Positions 1-12,497 of a stretch of 64,000 nt of DNA are shown here, one piece after another. The notes below the pieces were generated by a model. That model saw nothing but the letters and a program-made list of their open reading frames with translations, searched no databases and was not told the DNA's origin. The stretch comes from Phoronis australis. Its lineage: Eukaryota > Phoronida > Phoronidae. A program made the translations under genes and the position numbers. The number at the start of each line of letters is the position of its first letter. Position 1 is the stretch's first letter. The stretch spans positions 99,253-163,252 of the forward strand of contig NMRA01000450.1 of assembly GCA_002633005.1 (NCBI GenBank). Reading direction: 5' to 3'.

Positions 1-14
1 TGGATCCGCCCCTG
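1..14 (-). repeat. Partial SINE-type tail at window edge
   Basis: The first bases carry a GGATCCGCC motif that recurs, in both orientations, near 12313, 14998, 15965, 35823 and 37612. At 15.9 kb this motif forms the 3' end of a tRNA-headed SINE, so the window probably starts just inside another copy. Only a few bases are visible, so the family assignment rests on the motif alone. Confidence 0.3.
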
Positions 15-1699
15 CAGTGATGTCTCTTTTAAAAGGATACTAAACTCTGTTTCGAAGATTTTATATAATGCTCGTTCACTCACTTGTTAGTGCATCAGCG
101 GCGTCAATATTAAACGATGAATGCAGGAATCAACTGAAAACCCATGCTCCTTACATAACAGATTGAATATTACGGTTCTTGGAGGGTGGTCTTTCTACAC
201 AGTTGTCGTGTAATTCGTTAAAAGCGTAGGTCACGCTTGCCCATTTAGCATATTTTGAAAGGAGTTTTCAAAATTTCAAAGTTTTGACTTTTGAGGGTTC
301 GGTGATTACAGAGCATTATTCTGCATTAGTGAATTGGACGGAAAAGTCGTTTATTATGTGTGTTGATAGGTCAAAACCCGGTTTGGAATCCTTTTAAATG
401 ATTTTTGTCTCGTATAGGATTGGCGTTTTCTTGCTTGTTTAAATGTATTACACCGTCTGGTAACTTCGTTGCCAAGGTTTATGGTTTCTACAGCGTGTTA
501 TTTTTAGATTGCAAATGACGACAGTTTTTTCTAAACCCGCACAAAGGCAACTTAAGCTGAATTTGCATTTCTCGATAAAAAATGCATAACATCTCATGTG
601 ACAAAAACGAACAACATGCACATCTACATCTCTGAGACAGATGCGTGAGAACGCATATTAAAATTATTTTGGCTCTCCTGAGTTGGATCTTGCTTTTGAA
701 AAAAGTGAACAACAAAACAGTCGTCGCGCCACGCACTCGATTTTCAAAAACAACCTACATGTAGCACAAATTTTGCTTTATGGTCTCATTAACGTCAACT
801 GGCACCTCTGTCCTCTGAACGGCTGTAACTCGGTGTGACATCTTCCGATATATCGCAGTATTGACCATCATTTTTCATTCATGTCGCCCGTCAGATGCCG
901 TTGTTCGCGATATGACAAATCAGACGCAGTAGAAACCGTAAACCTGACCTTCAAAGGAGCAGACGATGTCAAAACAACAAAGCAGGCAAGAATCTTGTTA
1001 GATACGAAAAATGGGACGACAGATACATCAGTGGTCGTGTACCAAAAAAAAATTAGACCGATATCCCTCGAGTGTATCAGGTCGTATATGCATCGGTACA
1101 GGAATGTTGCCCTCGGGCAATATTGCTTTACCTCGACCTCGGTCGCAGATGCACCTGCTTTTCGACTGCCGTATTTGCCTCTCGGCTGGTACACAGTGTA
1201 AGGAGTCAAAAACAGTTCATACAGTTGACACGATAAACGATGCAATAAAAATGTCTAATAGCAGTAAAGAAATTATGAGGAAGCATTTTGTTCAATAATT
1301 GTCATTTTAAAAGCCTTGCGTTCATATTTTTGTCACTTCAGCTTCAGTTTTAAAATAATTTAAATGGGTAAATTGATTAATCGCTTATATCAATTATCAA
1401 CGTCGTAAATTACTAACCAGCATCATATACACAAACAAGAAAATTAGATACTAATGAATGTACGGCTTCATTTATGCTTTTGAATTATCAATTTACACCG
1501 TCAAAGTTAGGCAAATATACGTAAAGGGATAAAAACAAATTCAACAGAATTTTTTGTATTTTATAAATCGAAATGAATCCTGATCTTTGATCCGGATACA
1601 AAATCCTGTGGAACGCGTGGCCTTGCATTCCCCAGCAACAAGTGCGATAATCTCGGAACTGCGATAACATGTGCAACAACACTCTTCCACAGTGCTACG
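15..1699. other. No supported gene; AT-rich spacer
   Basis: Overlapping open frames of about 80-125 codons occur on both strands between 488 and 1300. They show no recognisable domain, no paired splice sites and no coding bias over the antisense frame. I see no promoter, RNA gene or clear repeat in this stretch. Confidence 0.6.
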
Positions 1700-2061
1700 A
1701 AAAGTAGCACTGTGGAATGTTGTTTATAATGGCTTCCCATTGGTTAAAGTAATGAAACCGACACCATAACCTTCAGCCATTCCCAGTGGTTGAAATCTGG
1801 GAAACCCCTTTCAGTTTACTGTTACGTAATATGGCGACCACCTTTGACTTGAATAGTTGCAATTTGTTAAAACGGGCAGAGATCGAAGTAAACAAAATCA
1901 AGGAAACCCTACTCCGTGGCTAAGCCCAAACAAGTACAGTACCTAGAAGGCGTGTGCAAGTAGTGGCGATGTGATCGATAAATTTCCGACCAAGCATGCG
2001 CATTGATGCCCACACAGGAAATTCAGTGTGGCGTTTATCATGTTTCCACAGGGTCACTTTT
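1700..2061 (+). mobile_element. MITE copy 1 (about 360 bp)
   Basis: The element begins with AAAAGTAGCACTGTGGAA and ends with the near reverse complement of that sequence, TTCCACAGGGTCACTTTT, so it has terminal inverted repeats. Two other copies sit at 16197-16364 (same strand, internally deleted) and 23814-24139 (opposite strand). All share an internal block reading roughly ATGGCTTCNCATTGG after the left terminus and GACCAAGCATGYGCATTGATG before the right one. There is no coding capacity. The parent transposase and target duplication were not identified. Confidence 0.7.
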
Positions 2062-3116
2062 CAGAATAGGTGGCGCTGGGTCAGAGGGTAAGGTGCAACC
2101 AGCAACAATGAATTCCGTGTCCATCGTTCTATATGCAGTCGTCGATCCAAATGAATGCCTACCGTGAATGTATCTGACGTGGCGTTATACAATGCTCCTA
2201 TTTTACCAGATCTTCCAACTGCTGCTCGGCTTATTGATGCCCTCAGCATGTTGGTAACTGTCGTTTCCCGTCGCTACAAATGTAGACAACATAACAGTGT
2301 GACAATCGCACAAACAAGGCACAAGCGATGTATGACATGAGTTTTCTGTCGGAATGTACTGGCGTTTATGTGTTGAAAAGTCAGTATGGGTATGAGTTAT
2401 TGGGTTGTTTTTCAGGACTTTATGTATGAACAGTGATGGTGTAACAGTTGATCAGTTATTGCACCGGGTGTGTAGGCACGACATAGTCCAAAAGTGTCCA
2501 TATGTTAACTAATCGGAACAATATCATGATAACCAGAACATTATGGAGTTAAAAACGTAATTAGGAAAATAATAGAATGTCTCGTCTCAAAAAGGAGTGA
2601 TCCTTCACATATGTTTTATTCGAAGCACATGCGCACTAGACATCATTACGGTCTGTGAAACAACAATGTCTGTCAGTGGTCGTCCAATGGGATTTCGCTA
2701 GATTTGTTTCCTCTCTACGGTCTCTGGCCATACCACCCGCTGGTTCCATGCGTGTCCGCTGGGGTAAAGGTACACGCAGGTATCATTCACTACCACGCGT
2801 TTTATTACTCGTTGATGTAACCTTGGCAGTCATTGGTTAGCTTTATAACAAATAAAAATGACGAACTGTGAACAAAAGTCAGCGACAGTAGCAAAATGCA
2901 CATCGAAAAGGTACAGCCACAACTTTCCAATTCACATTTCTTGAACATATCCCTATAGGACTGTCCCGTATTACACAGCAACACTTGAATCTTGCTGAAT
3001 TTACCCACAATGCCGTAAGCCTTCGTCAAGCACATTTGCTGCATCGTGTCCGTGGCCGACTAGAATTTCATATGTCATTTGTTGTTGTCTGATTTGTTAG
3101 TTTTTTCTCGCTTACA
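2062..3116. other. No supported gene
   Basis: Short frames of 60-80 codons are present on both strands, without recognisable domains. No repeat or RNA gene was recognised. Confidence 0.5.
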
Positions 3117-3136
3117 TTACTCCATTCGTTCTTCCA

Positions 3137-3370
3137 ATGCCAGCGAAGTGTTACAGCTGTGCTGTGGGCTGCAACTCCAACGTGAAAAGGCTTGATAAAC
3201 TGGACAATTACCCGTGGATGTGTGATCTGAAAATTTTCGCGATCCCAACATCAATGAGAGACAGGAAAATGTGCCTGATTTCCAAAACAAGGATATACCC
3301 TTTCTCATCTCCGATACAAAGGAGAGTTCTATCGCCGCTCTTAAGGACCGTTTTGTCTGTACCACCGTAA
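3137..3370 (+). pseudogene. Possible Cys-rich (THAP-like) N-terminal fragment
   Basis: An ATG-initiated frame of 77 codons opens with a cysteine cluster, C-x2-C-x3-C, followed about 20 residues later by an F-x-IP motif. This recalls the N-terminal zinc-binding module of THAP domains, which also starts right after the initiator Met and has a C-x(2-4)-C pair and a phenylalanine/proline block. The later C-x2-H pair is not seen and the frame ends soon after. It could be the first exon or relic of a THAP-type transposase, or a chance frame. The second half of the frame looks non-coding. Confidence 0.25.
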
Positions 3371-3543
3371 TATACATTTTGCACTTCCTTCATCAGTCAT
3401 GCCGGGTTTTTTTACTTATCAAGCGCTGCCTGTTGACAATTCTACAAGCTAATCAGAAACGTCGGTGAAAAAGTGTTTCCCCGAGGAAATTAATTGATTC
3501 CTGCTTGTCCGCTTTCCCTTTGCAGACACGAAAGGAACCAGAC

Positions 3544-3700
3544 ATGGGCGGCGCACCATAGGGGACTGGGGAACTATAGCCCCCAAGACTTTTTTCAATG
3601 CTACGCCGCCCGTGGTCTATGGGCGGTGCACCGTAGGGTGGGCTTAGGACCTACAGCTCCCCCACCCCCTCACTTTTTTAGCGCTGCGCCGCCCATGCTA
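3544..3700. repeat. Tandem dimer of a fold-back unit
   Basis: Two adjacent units (about 3544-3618 and 3619-3700) each start with GGGCGGYGCACC and end with the inverse form RCGCCGCCC, so each unit can fold on itself. They share a T-run before the right arm and diverge in the middle. The local G+C content is far above that of the surrounding AT-rich DNA. The parent element is unknown. Confidence 0.6.
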
Positions 3701-4242
3701 GAGAGGTCATGCCATAGAACATGCCGCGCGTGACTTACGTAGTGTGTTATTAGACCTTTACACCCAGAGAACAGCCGAGATAGTTTGCGACTGCCTTTTC
3801 GACTGAGTTTTAATCGATTGTTATCAAATCAAGCCTAATTTCATGGCTTCATGTTCATTTTCATTGCGTTATTTTCGTTCAACAAGAGAGATTCGTGAGG
3901 TACTGTTCCAGACAACTAGCAATTTCTTGACAAAATTAATCAACAAACAGGACGAGTGCGTTGGTCATTCTGTGTACTCATCCACCTGGAGCCCTGTCTG
4001 ACTGTCGTGTATCTTTTCATTCCCAGTCTTAGAACCACTTTCTACAGCCAATCAAACTACATGCCAGGAGTTTTTAACAGGACATTTTTGGGTGTCAAAA
4101 TCATGTTTCAGTATTTTACGCAAGGAAGTGACGTTTGCTTTCTGAGTGTCTGTCCTGCAATTGTAAATGAAAAGTTTAGACCCTTCTAAAAGCTGGGTTT
4201 ACGTATCTTCCACAAAACTACTCGTTGCGTTGTAAGCTAAGC
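3701..4242. other. No supported gene
   Basis: One 77-codon frame starts at 3956 but has no recognisable motif. Nothing else was recognised. Confidence 0.5.
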
Positions 4243-4294
4243 GTGCGTGCGTGTGTGTGTGTTCGTGTGCGTGCGTGCGTGTACATGTGCGTGT
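4243..4294. repeat. GT/GC microsatellite
   Basis: Imperfect alternating purine-pyrimidine run of GTGC, GTGT and GTGCGT steps over about 50 bp. Such runs can adopt Z-DNA and are usually length-variable. Confidence 0.85.
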
Positions 4295-6159
4295 GAAGAG
4301 CACTAATGTCTTTAGTTTTTTTCTATAATTCATTTGCGCAGTATTACCTTGTTGCTCAGGTGCTTTTTCGTTAATTCATTTTCTTAGCAGCAATGTTATC
4401 TGCAGTACTTATCTATCTCCATGGTGTGATTTCACACGCGACATAGCCCTATTTTCCCGTTCAACTAAAATTAAAGAACGGGACTTTCCATGGGTTTTTA
4501 CGGCACCTGCAATCTCACGCTCAAATAAAAATGACAAAAAATCCACCGGGCGCTTGGAGTGTTACGTCTCCCGTTCGACAAAAAAGTGCGTTTTGGCTTA
4601 GACCCAGATGTCCCGCTTTTTATTACGAAATCTAGCTTTTCAATCCAGTTGTCCTGCTCTTTATTCTCGAATGTTGACTGCAGCTACTATGCAACAAGAG
4701 GTCTAAATAACATCACCTCTTTGTCATGAATTTCGTAATTTCCCAGAGTTACATAGCAATCGTACAAATGTGTTCCAATATCTCTTGTTTACGGTAACGT
4801 GAACTACATGTATCAGCATCAATTATTTTTACTTTCAGAAGGAACAAGACAGTTTATTTCTAAACTTTTATGGAAAGTCCTACGCTGCAAAAATGTAATA
4901 AGCAATCCACAACATATGCCAAAGCAACGTAACAGATGTTTGACTTTTTTATCACTCAGAAAACCTTCATATGCAAATTTCGGATAGGCACATGCAGTTG
5001 GAGTAATTAGTCTAGAAAAGCAAATAGTTACGACTACAGTGAAAAAGAGTGACTAGAATTTTCTACTCACACAAGCTTCCTTCTTTTACGACATACCTTA
5101 CAGAAAAGAACTTTGGATGCAGCTGTCTCCGTCTATGCGATGTCTGATATGAATGTGTCGCTATTGCGTGACTCGATCGTTGTCTGTGGCAAGCAACTTG
5201 AAACTTGATAGGCATCAGAAATGAGCCAATTCTTCCTATTGACGTGTCATTTCCGACTTTCCTGTAACATATTCCGTTCTCAAATTACTCTAAAACAACT
5301 GCCAAAGTAGCGGACATTGGAACTTATATCAGACCGGCGTAAAATTACTCACCCCTCCCTCCCCTGTGCTTAAGTGTCCAGCCTCCAACTACTGGAATTA
5401 CGGGCCCGTACGTATGGGAACCCCACACATGCAAAAATGACAGTAAGGCTGAAAGACTATGTCTTGTAATCTAACCCAAAATGAAGATGATAACAGTGTA
5501 GCTACAGCTCTTAGTAAACGGAAGTAACTATGCTAATATCGAACATGTCCTATCTCTCGCAAGTGGAAACTGTGCGTAGCCACTATTATACGTCTCCAAC
5601 AGATGTAGAATTAAGCGTATTCATCGTTATTGACAACGTGAAACCCAATTTTGTTGATACAGAACAAAGTTAATGCGCGGGTCGTGGATACATCTCATGG
5701 GTGCAGTCAGGAAATGCCAAACAAGCTAACAATCAAGTGCCAGCAGCACCTAAATTCAGCAATGTGCAAGCGTTAAGAAGGTTGTGCGATGCATTTGGGA
5801 CTCCTGTGATGCATGTTAAAGACATACAAAAAACAAACGAGGAAAGGTGCCAGTTTCTGATAGAAGCACTTCACGATCAGAATTCGCATGGATAAACCAT
5901 TGACAATTATTCAAGTGTCCGATGGATAAAAAAACATAAAAGCGCTATAGAATAAAAGCATTGCAGAAATAAATTTCTAATGCCAGGTAATTGTTACCAC
6001 TCAGAACCACGTGATCACGAAAATGATGACATCATTGACATGAGGAAGATGGCTGAGCCAGAATGTCAAACTGAGATTAATCTTTTTACTAGAGTAATAC
6101 CTGTAATACCTGCCACGGACAGGATCATCGGGCATATGCTGGTGCATTAATACATTCCC
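4295..6159. other. No supported gene
   Basis: A 64-codon frame at 5701-5895 has a plausible soluble-protein composition but no family I recognise and no supported splice partners. A poly-pyrimidine patch lies near 5350. No RNA gene was recognised. Confidence 0.45.
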
Positions 6160-8060
6160 CAGACCATCACCGTGACAGCAGAAGGCTCAGAACTCCAGGG
6201 CTGACGTTGCCTGTAAGTATCTGATTTGACAACACTCTGGCACGGCTCTTCTTGTGACTCTTAGCAGCATGGACATAAATAATACCGGCTTCGAGCAGTC
6301 GGCTACCATCATTGAACTCAGCCAGTTGGGATAAAGTCTGCTCGAGGGAGTGTTTGTGGGCCAGCAGCTTCACATCAGCCGAATATAAGACGAGGGGCTG
6401 GTTGGTGGTGCATGAGCTATTGAGGTAATCTGCACGCTCATTAATCAAGACACCGGCGTGGCCAGGTACGAAAGATCAGATCACTATATGATGAGAGTGG
6501 CGTGATCGGAAGACACCCCAGTTGGCTGGGAGGTTTCCAGATTGACCTTTCATCAACACTGCCATGGAGTCGATGGTAAAGATAATGGTGTGATTTTCCT
6601 GGTCTAGGAGTGACAACTTAGTTAGGGCACGTTGTATAGCCTCAAACTCCGCCCGCGTACATGGTGGCAGCCACTGCCCTCCGCAATGACGTTGTTAGCA
6701 CAGAGTATTTGATGACCCCATATCGCACGATTAGTTTTACCACCAAAGGATCCATCTGTTGCTACAATGGTGGCATTAATACCGCCAAGATCATGCCATT
6801 GCTGACAGCACAATGCTTTGGCTACTCCAGGAGGCCATTCCCGAGCTTCCTTGTTGAAAGCAATGGTAACATTCGGTTTCTCACCGAGTTCTTGTACTGG
6901 CAGCCAAGCAGCATCTTGCGCGATCGTGTGTTCGCCGATGAGACCCATGGTTGCGTTTGCAGCAGCGACAGTCCACGAGCACCTGAGAGGCATTGCGGAA
7001 AGGTCTAGAGCGAAGTCGATAAGCTTCTGTTGCAGGGACAGGGTTCAAGCACCTGTCAAGTGCAGTCTTCACTTGACTGCGTAACAGATGGAAGGGGCTT
7101 TGAACAGCCTTAGCTACAGTAATATCTTGTACAAGAGATTGTCTGTCTGCAATGCTGGGAACACCGACAAGGTAGCTTAATGCTGTGACTGACGTAGATC
7201 TCGTACATGACGCGAAAACCAAGGTTTTGGAGTCTCTCAAGCCTGTTGATTTGATTTTTAATGATGTTGATCATGGGTAGAGCGCAGTCGAAGACCGGAG
7301 TGACGAGGGCTTTATAAAGCATGACGAGGTGCCTTTCTTCCGCCTTCCGACCGGCCGCATCCCTAAGGGCATTGATTCCTTTGTTAGCACAGCTGATCAC
7401 ACTGTTAACTTGAGTTGTTAAGTTGAGCCGGCGGTCGAGTTCTACACCCAAGTGACACATCTGGTCAGATGTTGCAATCCTCTTCCCATCGTAAGTAGGA
7501 CAAGGGAATTCATCGACACTGAGGCGATTGTCCAGAGTACAGAAGAGAGGTTCACATTTGTCTTCATCGCAGTTCATTCCGCTGGTAGCACAATACTCGC
7601 AGATTTCCATCAAGGTAGACTGTGCTTTGTGGAGAATCTCCTGATGCGTTTGTCCTTGCGATGACAGCAGCATGTCGTCTGCAAAGGTGCAAAGTCGGCA
7701 GTCGGCGCTGTTCAGTCTGGTGAGTGCGAGGGTGTAGATATTGAACAGCACTGGGGACAGAGGTGAACCTTAGGGTAAGCCTGTGTTGACAGATGCCCAT
7801 TTTGAACCCCATGTGCGACGTTTTAGCACGCATCTCCGGCTGTTGAGGGCACTCATCACCCATCTAATGCACCGTACAGGAATATTGAGATGAAGCATGC
7901 CATCCACAAGTTTTGGAAGCTGAAAAGACTTGTACGCATTTTCTAGATCAAGGTCAACGAGGAGAGTGTTTTCTGTTTTCAAAACGTTGCCATATCTCAT
8001 CTGCAATAGACGCTGCATTGGCCCATGAATCTCTACCAGGTCGATAGAGATGGACATCTA
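6160..8060 (-). pseudogene. Decayed LINE: reverse transcriptase plus RNase H
   Basis: Read on the minus strand, the piece starts in the RT fingers/palm with an L-D-L-E-N-A-Y block (motif A-like). It continues to GLP-stop-GSPLSPVLF, where TAA at 7770-7772 replaces the usual Gln of the PQGSPLSP motif. The FADD catalytic motif (frame 7751-7110) follows, then an HLGV-LDRRL thumb region. After frameshifts near 7200 and 6990 comes RNase H: ATDGS near 6760, an E-A-I-x-x-AL block and IDS in a third frame near 6560-6650, and PGHAG..NERAD near 6440. RT followed by an internal RNase H is the arrangement in the I, R1 and LOA-type non-LTR clades. The endonuclease ORF is missing, so the copy is 5'-truncated. 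Several stops and frameshifts make it inactive. Confidence 0.85.
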
Positions 8061-9372
8061 CTTTTGTGCAATTTCAAGAGGAGTGGCTATTATTCTATGC
8101 TTGACTATATAATGGCTAATGTGGACAACTTTGTAATCGTAGTTGGCAAATAATTATCCCCGTCTTCAACTAGACTAAAAGTTCGAGTGTGCACTCAAAT
8201 TTCATCAAATGTTAACTTGGAATAGAAATTCATTTCCATCAACCATAATGAACTTGTATTGAGTTCGCCCAAGCTTAGACCGGAAAATGGCAAAAATCCG
8301 AGTGGAAATATTAGATCCTGGCGCTTGGGGCCTACAATAGTCAACCATCCACATTCCAACAGAATGCACAGAGGGGTTTGTATTTGTTGGCGAGACCATG
8401 CAATACTAATCCCCAGTGTAACGCTGCCGACGTCATCACGTTGAAGAGTCACGTGCTCCTGGATGGCCATGTGTTCTTGGATAGTCACCTGCTAACTGAC
8501 ATGATTGCATGGACATGATTAGGCCCTGGCATGCTACGAAATACTTCTAATGACTCGTTTATCCATATCTGTATCAGTACAAACAGTACTGATTCATGTT
8601 TTAGCACCAAAATGATGTAAAAGTGCTGGTTTTTAAAAATAATGAAGTAGGAAATAGTTTTGCTCGTACGAAGTCAACTACAAAAGCCGGATCACGAAGA
8701 CCTGAATTTTAAAGCATTGGACACGGAAGCTATTCATGGGCCGCCAGTAATAAGATACAGTACATTATACTTTCGCCGAAGTCAATATGTTGGTTTTCAG
8801 ACCTCAAAAATGTGATAATGGTCGAGTAGGAGCTAAAAAGTTCAGAAGATTGTCCCCAAATTTGACTATCAGTGTTACCGAGGTTTCGACATGAAGGTCA
8901 CGAATCGTTAAGCGTGTATGTAGTCAATCATCCGTCTGTTGCCAAAAATGATTTTTGGCGGTAAGTTATCACTGGTTCTCTTATGACAGAAACGGCTGAA
9001 GTCATCAACTCACATCCGTAAATTGAAAATCGAAAACCAAATTGATTCCATTTTTCATATTCACTTGCAAAGTAGAGAATTAAGAAACCGAAACCGCCTC
9101 TGATTTTTCGATTTTTCCACACAATGTAAACCGATAGAGCCTATAATACAATGACTTCAAGCCAATCAGAAACGTTAATTTTACGTGTTATTTAACTCCA
9201 CCCCCCAATTGAGCTGGTCTCATCCGGTGGACCAGACATCTATTAAAATAAATATGTCGAAGTTGGAACAGCATTTTGATCACACAGCGAATCTTGCGAA
9301 ACGAGGAAATCTCAGTCATCTTGATGCAAGATCGTGGTGTAGATCGACGCGTAGCAACAGTCAAACAACCTT
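8061..9372. other. No supported gene
   Basis: Small frames on both strands (for example 8195-8488) show no recognisable domain. The upstream part of the Penelope-like fragment may start within the last 150 bp, but stops interrupt it. Confidence 0.45.
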
Positions 9373-9483
9373 GGAATAGCGATACGCATAACAGGCAAAC
9401 CCCCTCACAGACTTAAAAGAGAACAATATTGGATAGACAAACTGAATACAATAGAACCTCATGGATTGAACATAAAAACTTAA
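9373..9483 (+). pseudogene. Penelope-like element, C-terminal fragment
   Basis: The frame from 9373 to the TAA at 9481-9483 reads a basic stretch, then RExYWIxKLxT and PHGLN, then stop. An R-E-x-(Y/F)-W-I-x-x-L-x-T...P-x-GLN ending is characteristic of the region after the GIY-YIG endonuclease motif in Penelope-like retroelements of invertebrates. Upstream codons in this frame hit TAG at about 9352, so only the 3' end survives. The assignment rests on this short motif and my memory of the family. Confidence 0.5.
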
Positions 9484-11062
9484 AATATGTCATTGAATTT
9501 TTTACGCAAAAATGTATCATTTTCATTACACCATATCTTATATGTCAATTGTCATTTCGTGTTTGATTTTACTTTATTTCTGTTTTTGTTGATAAAGGAA
9601 GTTGTTACCTCCGAAAATTTCAAATTTCAGTTGATCCATTCTTGTTGTTTTATTTACCGATTTATATTCTTCATTTCACGAAACAATAGTATCCTTGGGA
9701 GGATCTGGATCGCCTTATTTAGTTTCAGATATATTTTCTAGGCAAACAAAAGTATACACAGTTGCATTTGTCCTTTCTAAAGCGATAAGCACCTCACTGG
9801 GCCAATAGTTAGGGCTGATGCCTACATCTCATTGGTCGGCTAAGACGTTTGACTTTGATTGACATTCAAAATATTTGCCTGTGTTACTTTACCTCCTTAT
9901 TCACCGATTCGAAATGTGCGTACGAGAAAAGTAAAATTCTGAGTCACTTCTAGTTTTCTATCCTCTGCAATTTGCAGTAGAGTTTTGATTTTCGATTTTT
10001 CCACATAAAACGAAAATTTATTACTTGATTCAGTTTTCTAATTAAGAAACCTTCTAAGTCAGAGTGTGAATAGGTAATAGAGTTAGGAGATATATACGCA
10101 TTGCCTTATGAAATTACAAAGGATCCCAACAATAGATGGTTCCAATTTAGAATATTACACACCTTTTTAGGAATGTCTTCCTGTACAAGATTTTTGGAAG
10201 GACTTCTGAAAACTTCTTCAAAAGTGTCTCATTAATCTTCTTAACTGTGTCTCTTACAAACGTGTTATTCATGGACTTTATGAGACACATTTTACTATTA
10301 CTAACCAAACAGTAGGACAGCTTCTCTGGGAAATGGGAAAAGTTTATTGTTCACGTTAACTACATGTAGCACTTGTTTACTTTATACGAGATACGAGAAT
10401 GGTCTCTCCTGAGGTGTGCATGCCTGAATGAATGGGTGTGTTTATTTGTTTGTTTTTTTTGCACTTGTTTATCTGGCTGTACTTCGGGAGCACGTTTTTG
10501 GTTATACAGAATTGGTTAAATGCGCGACACTTTTCGTTGTTCACAGTCTTTTTTCCGTTACGTTCAAATCTGCGGAACTTGAAAATGAAACAAGTATGTT
10601 TCGAAATACCGTGTGTCTTTTAATTATGTCGCTAGGTCAGTTAGTTTATTTTCAGTTGAGAGAAGAGTTTTGTTCCGCAGGTATAAACATAACGGAATAA
10701 AGACTGAACAATGAAAAGTGTTATGCGTTTAACCAATTCTGTATAAATTGTTTATCTATGATAATAAATAACTAAAATTTTTTTTGAAAGATTTTCTTTG
10801 AGCAACTGCTGTTTTTCATCAATTTAATTGATAGTTCGATGATACTCCATTTTTGCTAACACAAAAATAGAAAAATATTGAGACAAGTTTGGTGCACTTT
10901 TTATAGATCTCCTTATGTGAGATTACTGAGTTGGAATGCCCGATACGCGAACATTTCTAAGAAATGCTCATTGCAATAGTTATCAAGAAAATAGGTGAAT
11001 GACAGTTTGCAATAATCTGTGATTATTATGTTTTGCAACTTTTCAACTTGCACATACTATGA
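9484..11062. other. No supported gene; very AT-rich
   Basis: Hydrophobic frames at 9487-9741 and 10428-10700 are Phe/Leu/Tyr-rich, as expected from T-rich DNA, and lack recognised motifs. No repeat family was recognised. Confidence 0.45.
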
Positions 11063-11221
11063 ATCAGACTAAAATTTAAGCCTTACCTTTTGTCAAAAAC
11101 ACACGTAAATCTATAGCTACAAAGCATCAGATTAAAAATTATGTCTTACCGTTTGTCAAAAAGACACGTAAATCTATAGCTACAAAGCATCAGATTAAAA
11201 TTTAAGTCTTACTGTTTTGCA
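11063..11221. repeat. Tandem repeat, period 63 bp, 2.5 units
   Basis: Units begin at 11063, 11126 and 11189 with ATCAGAYTAAAA and contain TCTATAGCTACAAAGC. Units 1 and 2 are nearly identical and the third is partial. It is non-coding. Confidence 0.85.
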
Positions 11222-12312
11222 AAGAGAGGCACCAGTTTTAGCTAGAAACAGTGTGAACCACCCGTCTTCCTGGGTGGATGTAAAATAAAAAAGTCACGGA
11301 GGTTTCCCCGAATTTTGTTCGAATCCGAAACCAAAACGTATTTGTGACAGGTTTATCGGAATTGCAGGCATGACTGTTATTTACATAACTATTTTGTGTA
11401 CAAAACATCTAGGGTATTGATTTGTGTAGCCATGTAGCATTGCATTAATAGCTAACAACAACGTCAAAACACGCTTTATTGGCGGTAGAGGGTCTGGGAC
11501 CAGGGGTATAGTGTCCCACAGCAACGCGCAAAGCACTTGCAACATCTTAGAGGTTCAGCTAAACGAATGTGAGTCAACAATGGTCACATTGCCAGAAGAG
11601 GAGTACATTTGTGGGAAAGAGGTGGCGACTGGGGGTCGGGTAGGGCATCATTGCAACATAGTTATATAGTTCCTGGTGATTATAATCATTGGCCAAGGTA
11701 TAAAAATTCTTGGCTGCTGTTATTTTTGTTTGCTTTGAATATTTCAATTCAAAGCATTGTTTTATTTGCTTTCATTAAATATTACCGGAATTGAGATGTT
11801 TTGGAACATGAAACACCCATTAGAGAGTTTCCGCCACACGTTGAAAGCAAACGCGAGCCTGTGATGTCGGCATTATTTGCTTACTACGTCACAATGTTGA
11901 CCAACATTTTCGCGTTCAGGCTGGTCACACGAGCGGGAACAAACCGAAGACTGCTGATCTCACGTAGGTGCAAAATGTGAGTTTTAACTGCAGGCTCATC
12001 ACAAAAGATCGTTAGATGTATGCAGCTTTTCAGGTTTTTAGGAAATTTAGCTTCCCAAGAGGTGGTGTACCTTAATGCATATGTCTTACTCGATTGCCTT
12101 ACTTTTTTTTAAAGTCCTCCTCGCATTGTTGATTTTTCACAGAAAAGCCACTGTAATCGGGTGGTAACAAATGAAAAAGAAATATTATACAGAAATATCT
12201 GCCAAAACATCTCAATTTCAGTAATAGTAAATTATGTAAAGATGACAGGAATACTTTGATTATAAATTGCCAAAGCAAGCAGTATTAATTGAGTGTTTAG
12301 GAATTACACACA
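11222..12312. other. No supported gene
   Basis: Only one short frame (11609-11794) is present and it has no recognisable content. No RNA gene or clear repeat was seen. Confidence 0.5.
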
Positions 12313-12497
12313 GTGGCGGATCTAGGATATCATGAGGGGACCCAACATTTGGCCTCCTAAGCAATTGTGCAAAGCTCGACTGATACTGATAATGAGTGGA
12401 GGTAGGAATTTAGGAGGAACCCCCTCCCCCCGCTTTCCATTCAAGGGAAACGTTTGTTTTTACCTCTGAAAACAAGCATTTTCCTTGATTTCTGAGG
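12313..12497 (-). mobile_element. SINE copy, 5'-truncated
   Basis: The segment starts (plus strand) with AGTGGCGGATCTAGGATATC and aligns over about 185 bp, in reverse orientation, with the SINE at 15668-15975. Shared internal blocks include CCAACATTT and GCATTTTCCTTGATT. The tRNA-like head of the full copy is absent here, as expected for a 5'-truncated retroposed copy. Confidence 0.65.

Noticed and set aside
868-1298. Overlapping frames of 95-125 codons on both strands
   Set aside because: Mutually overlapping, with no domain and no splice or promoter support.
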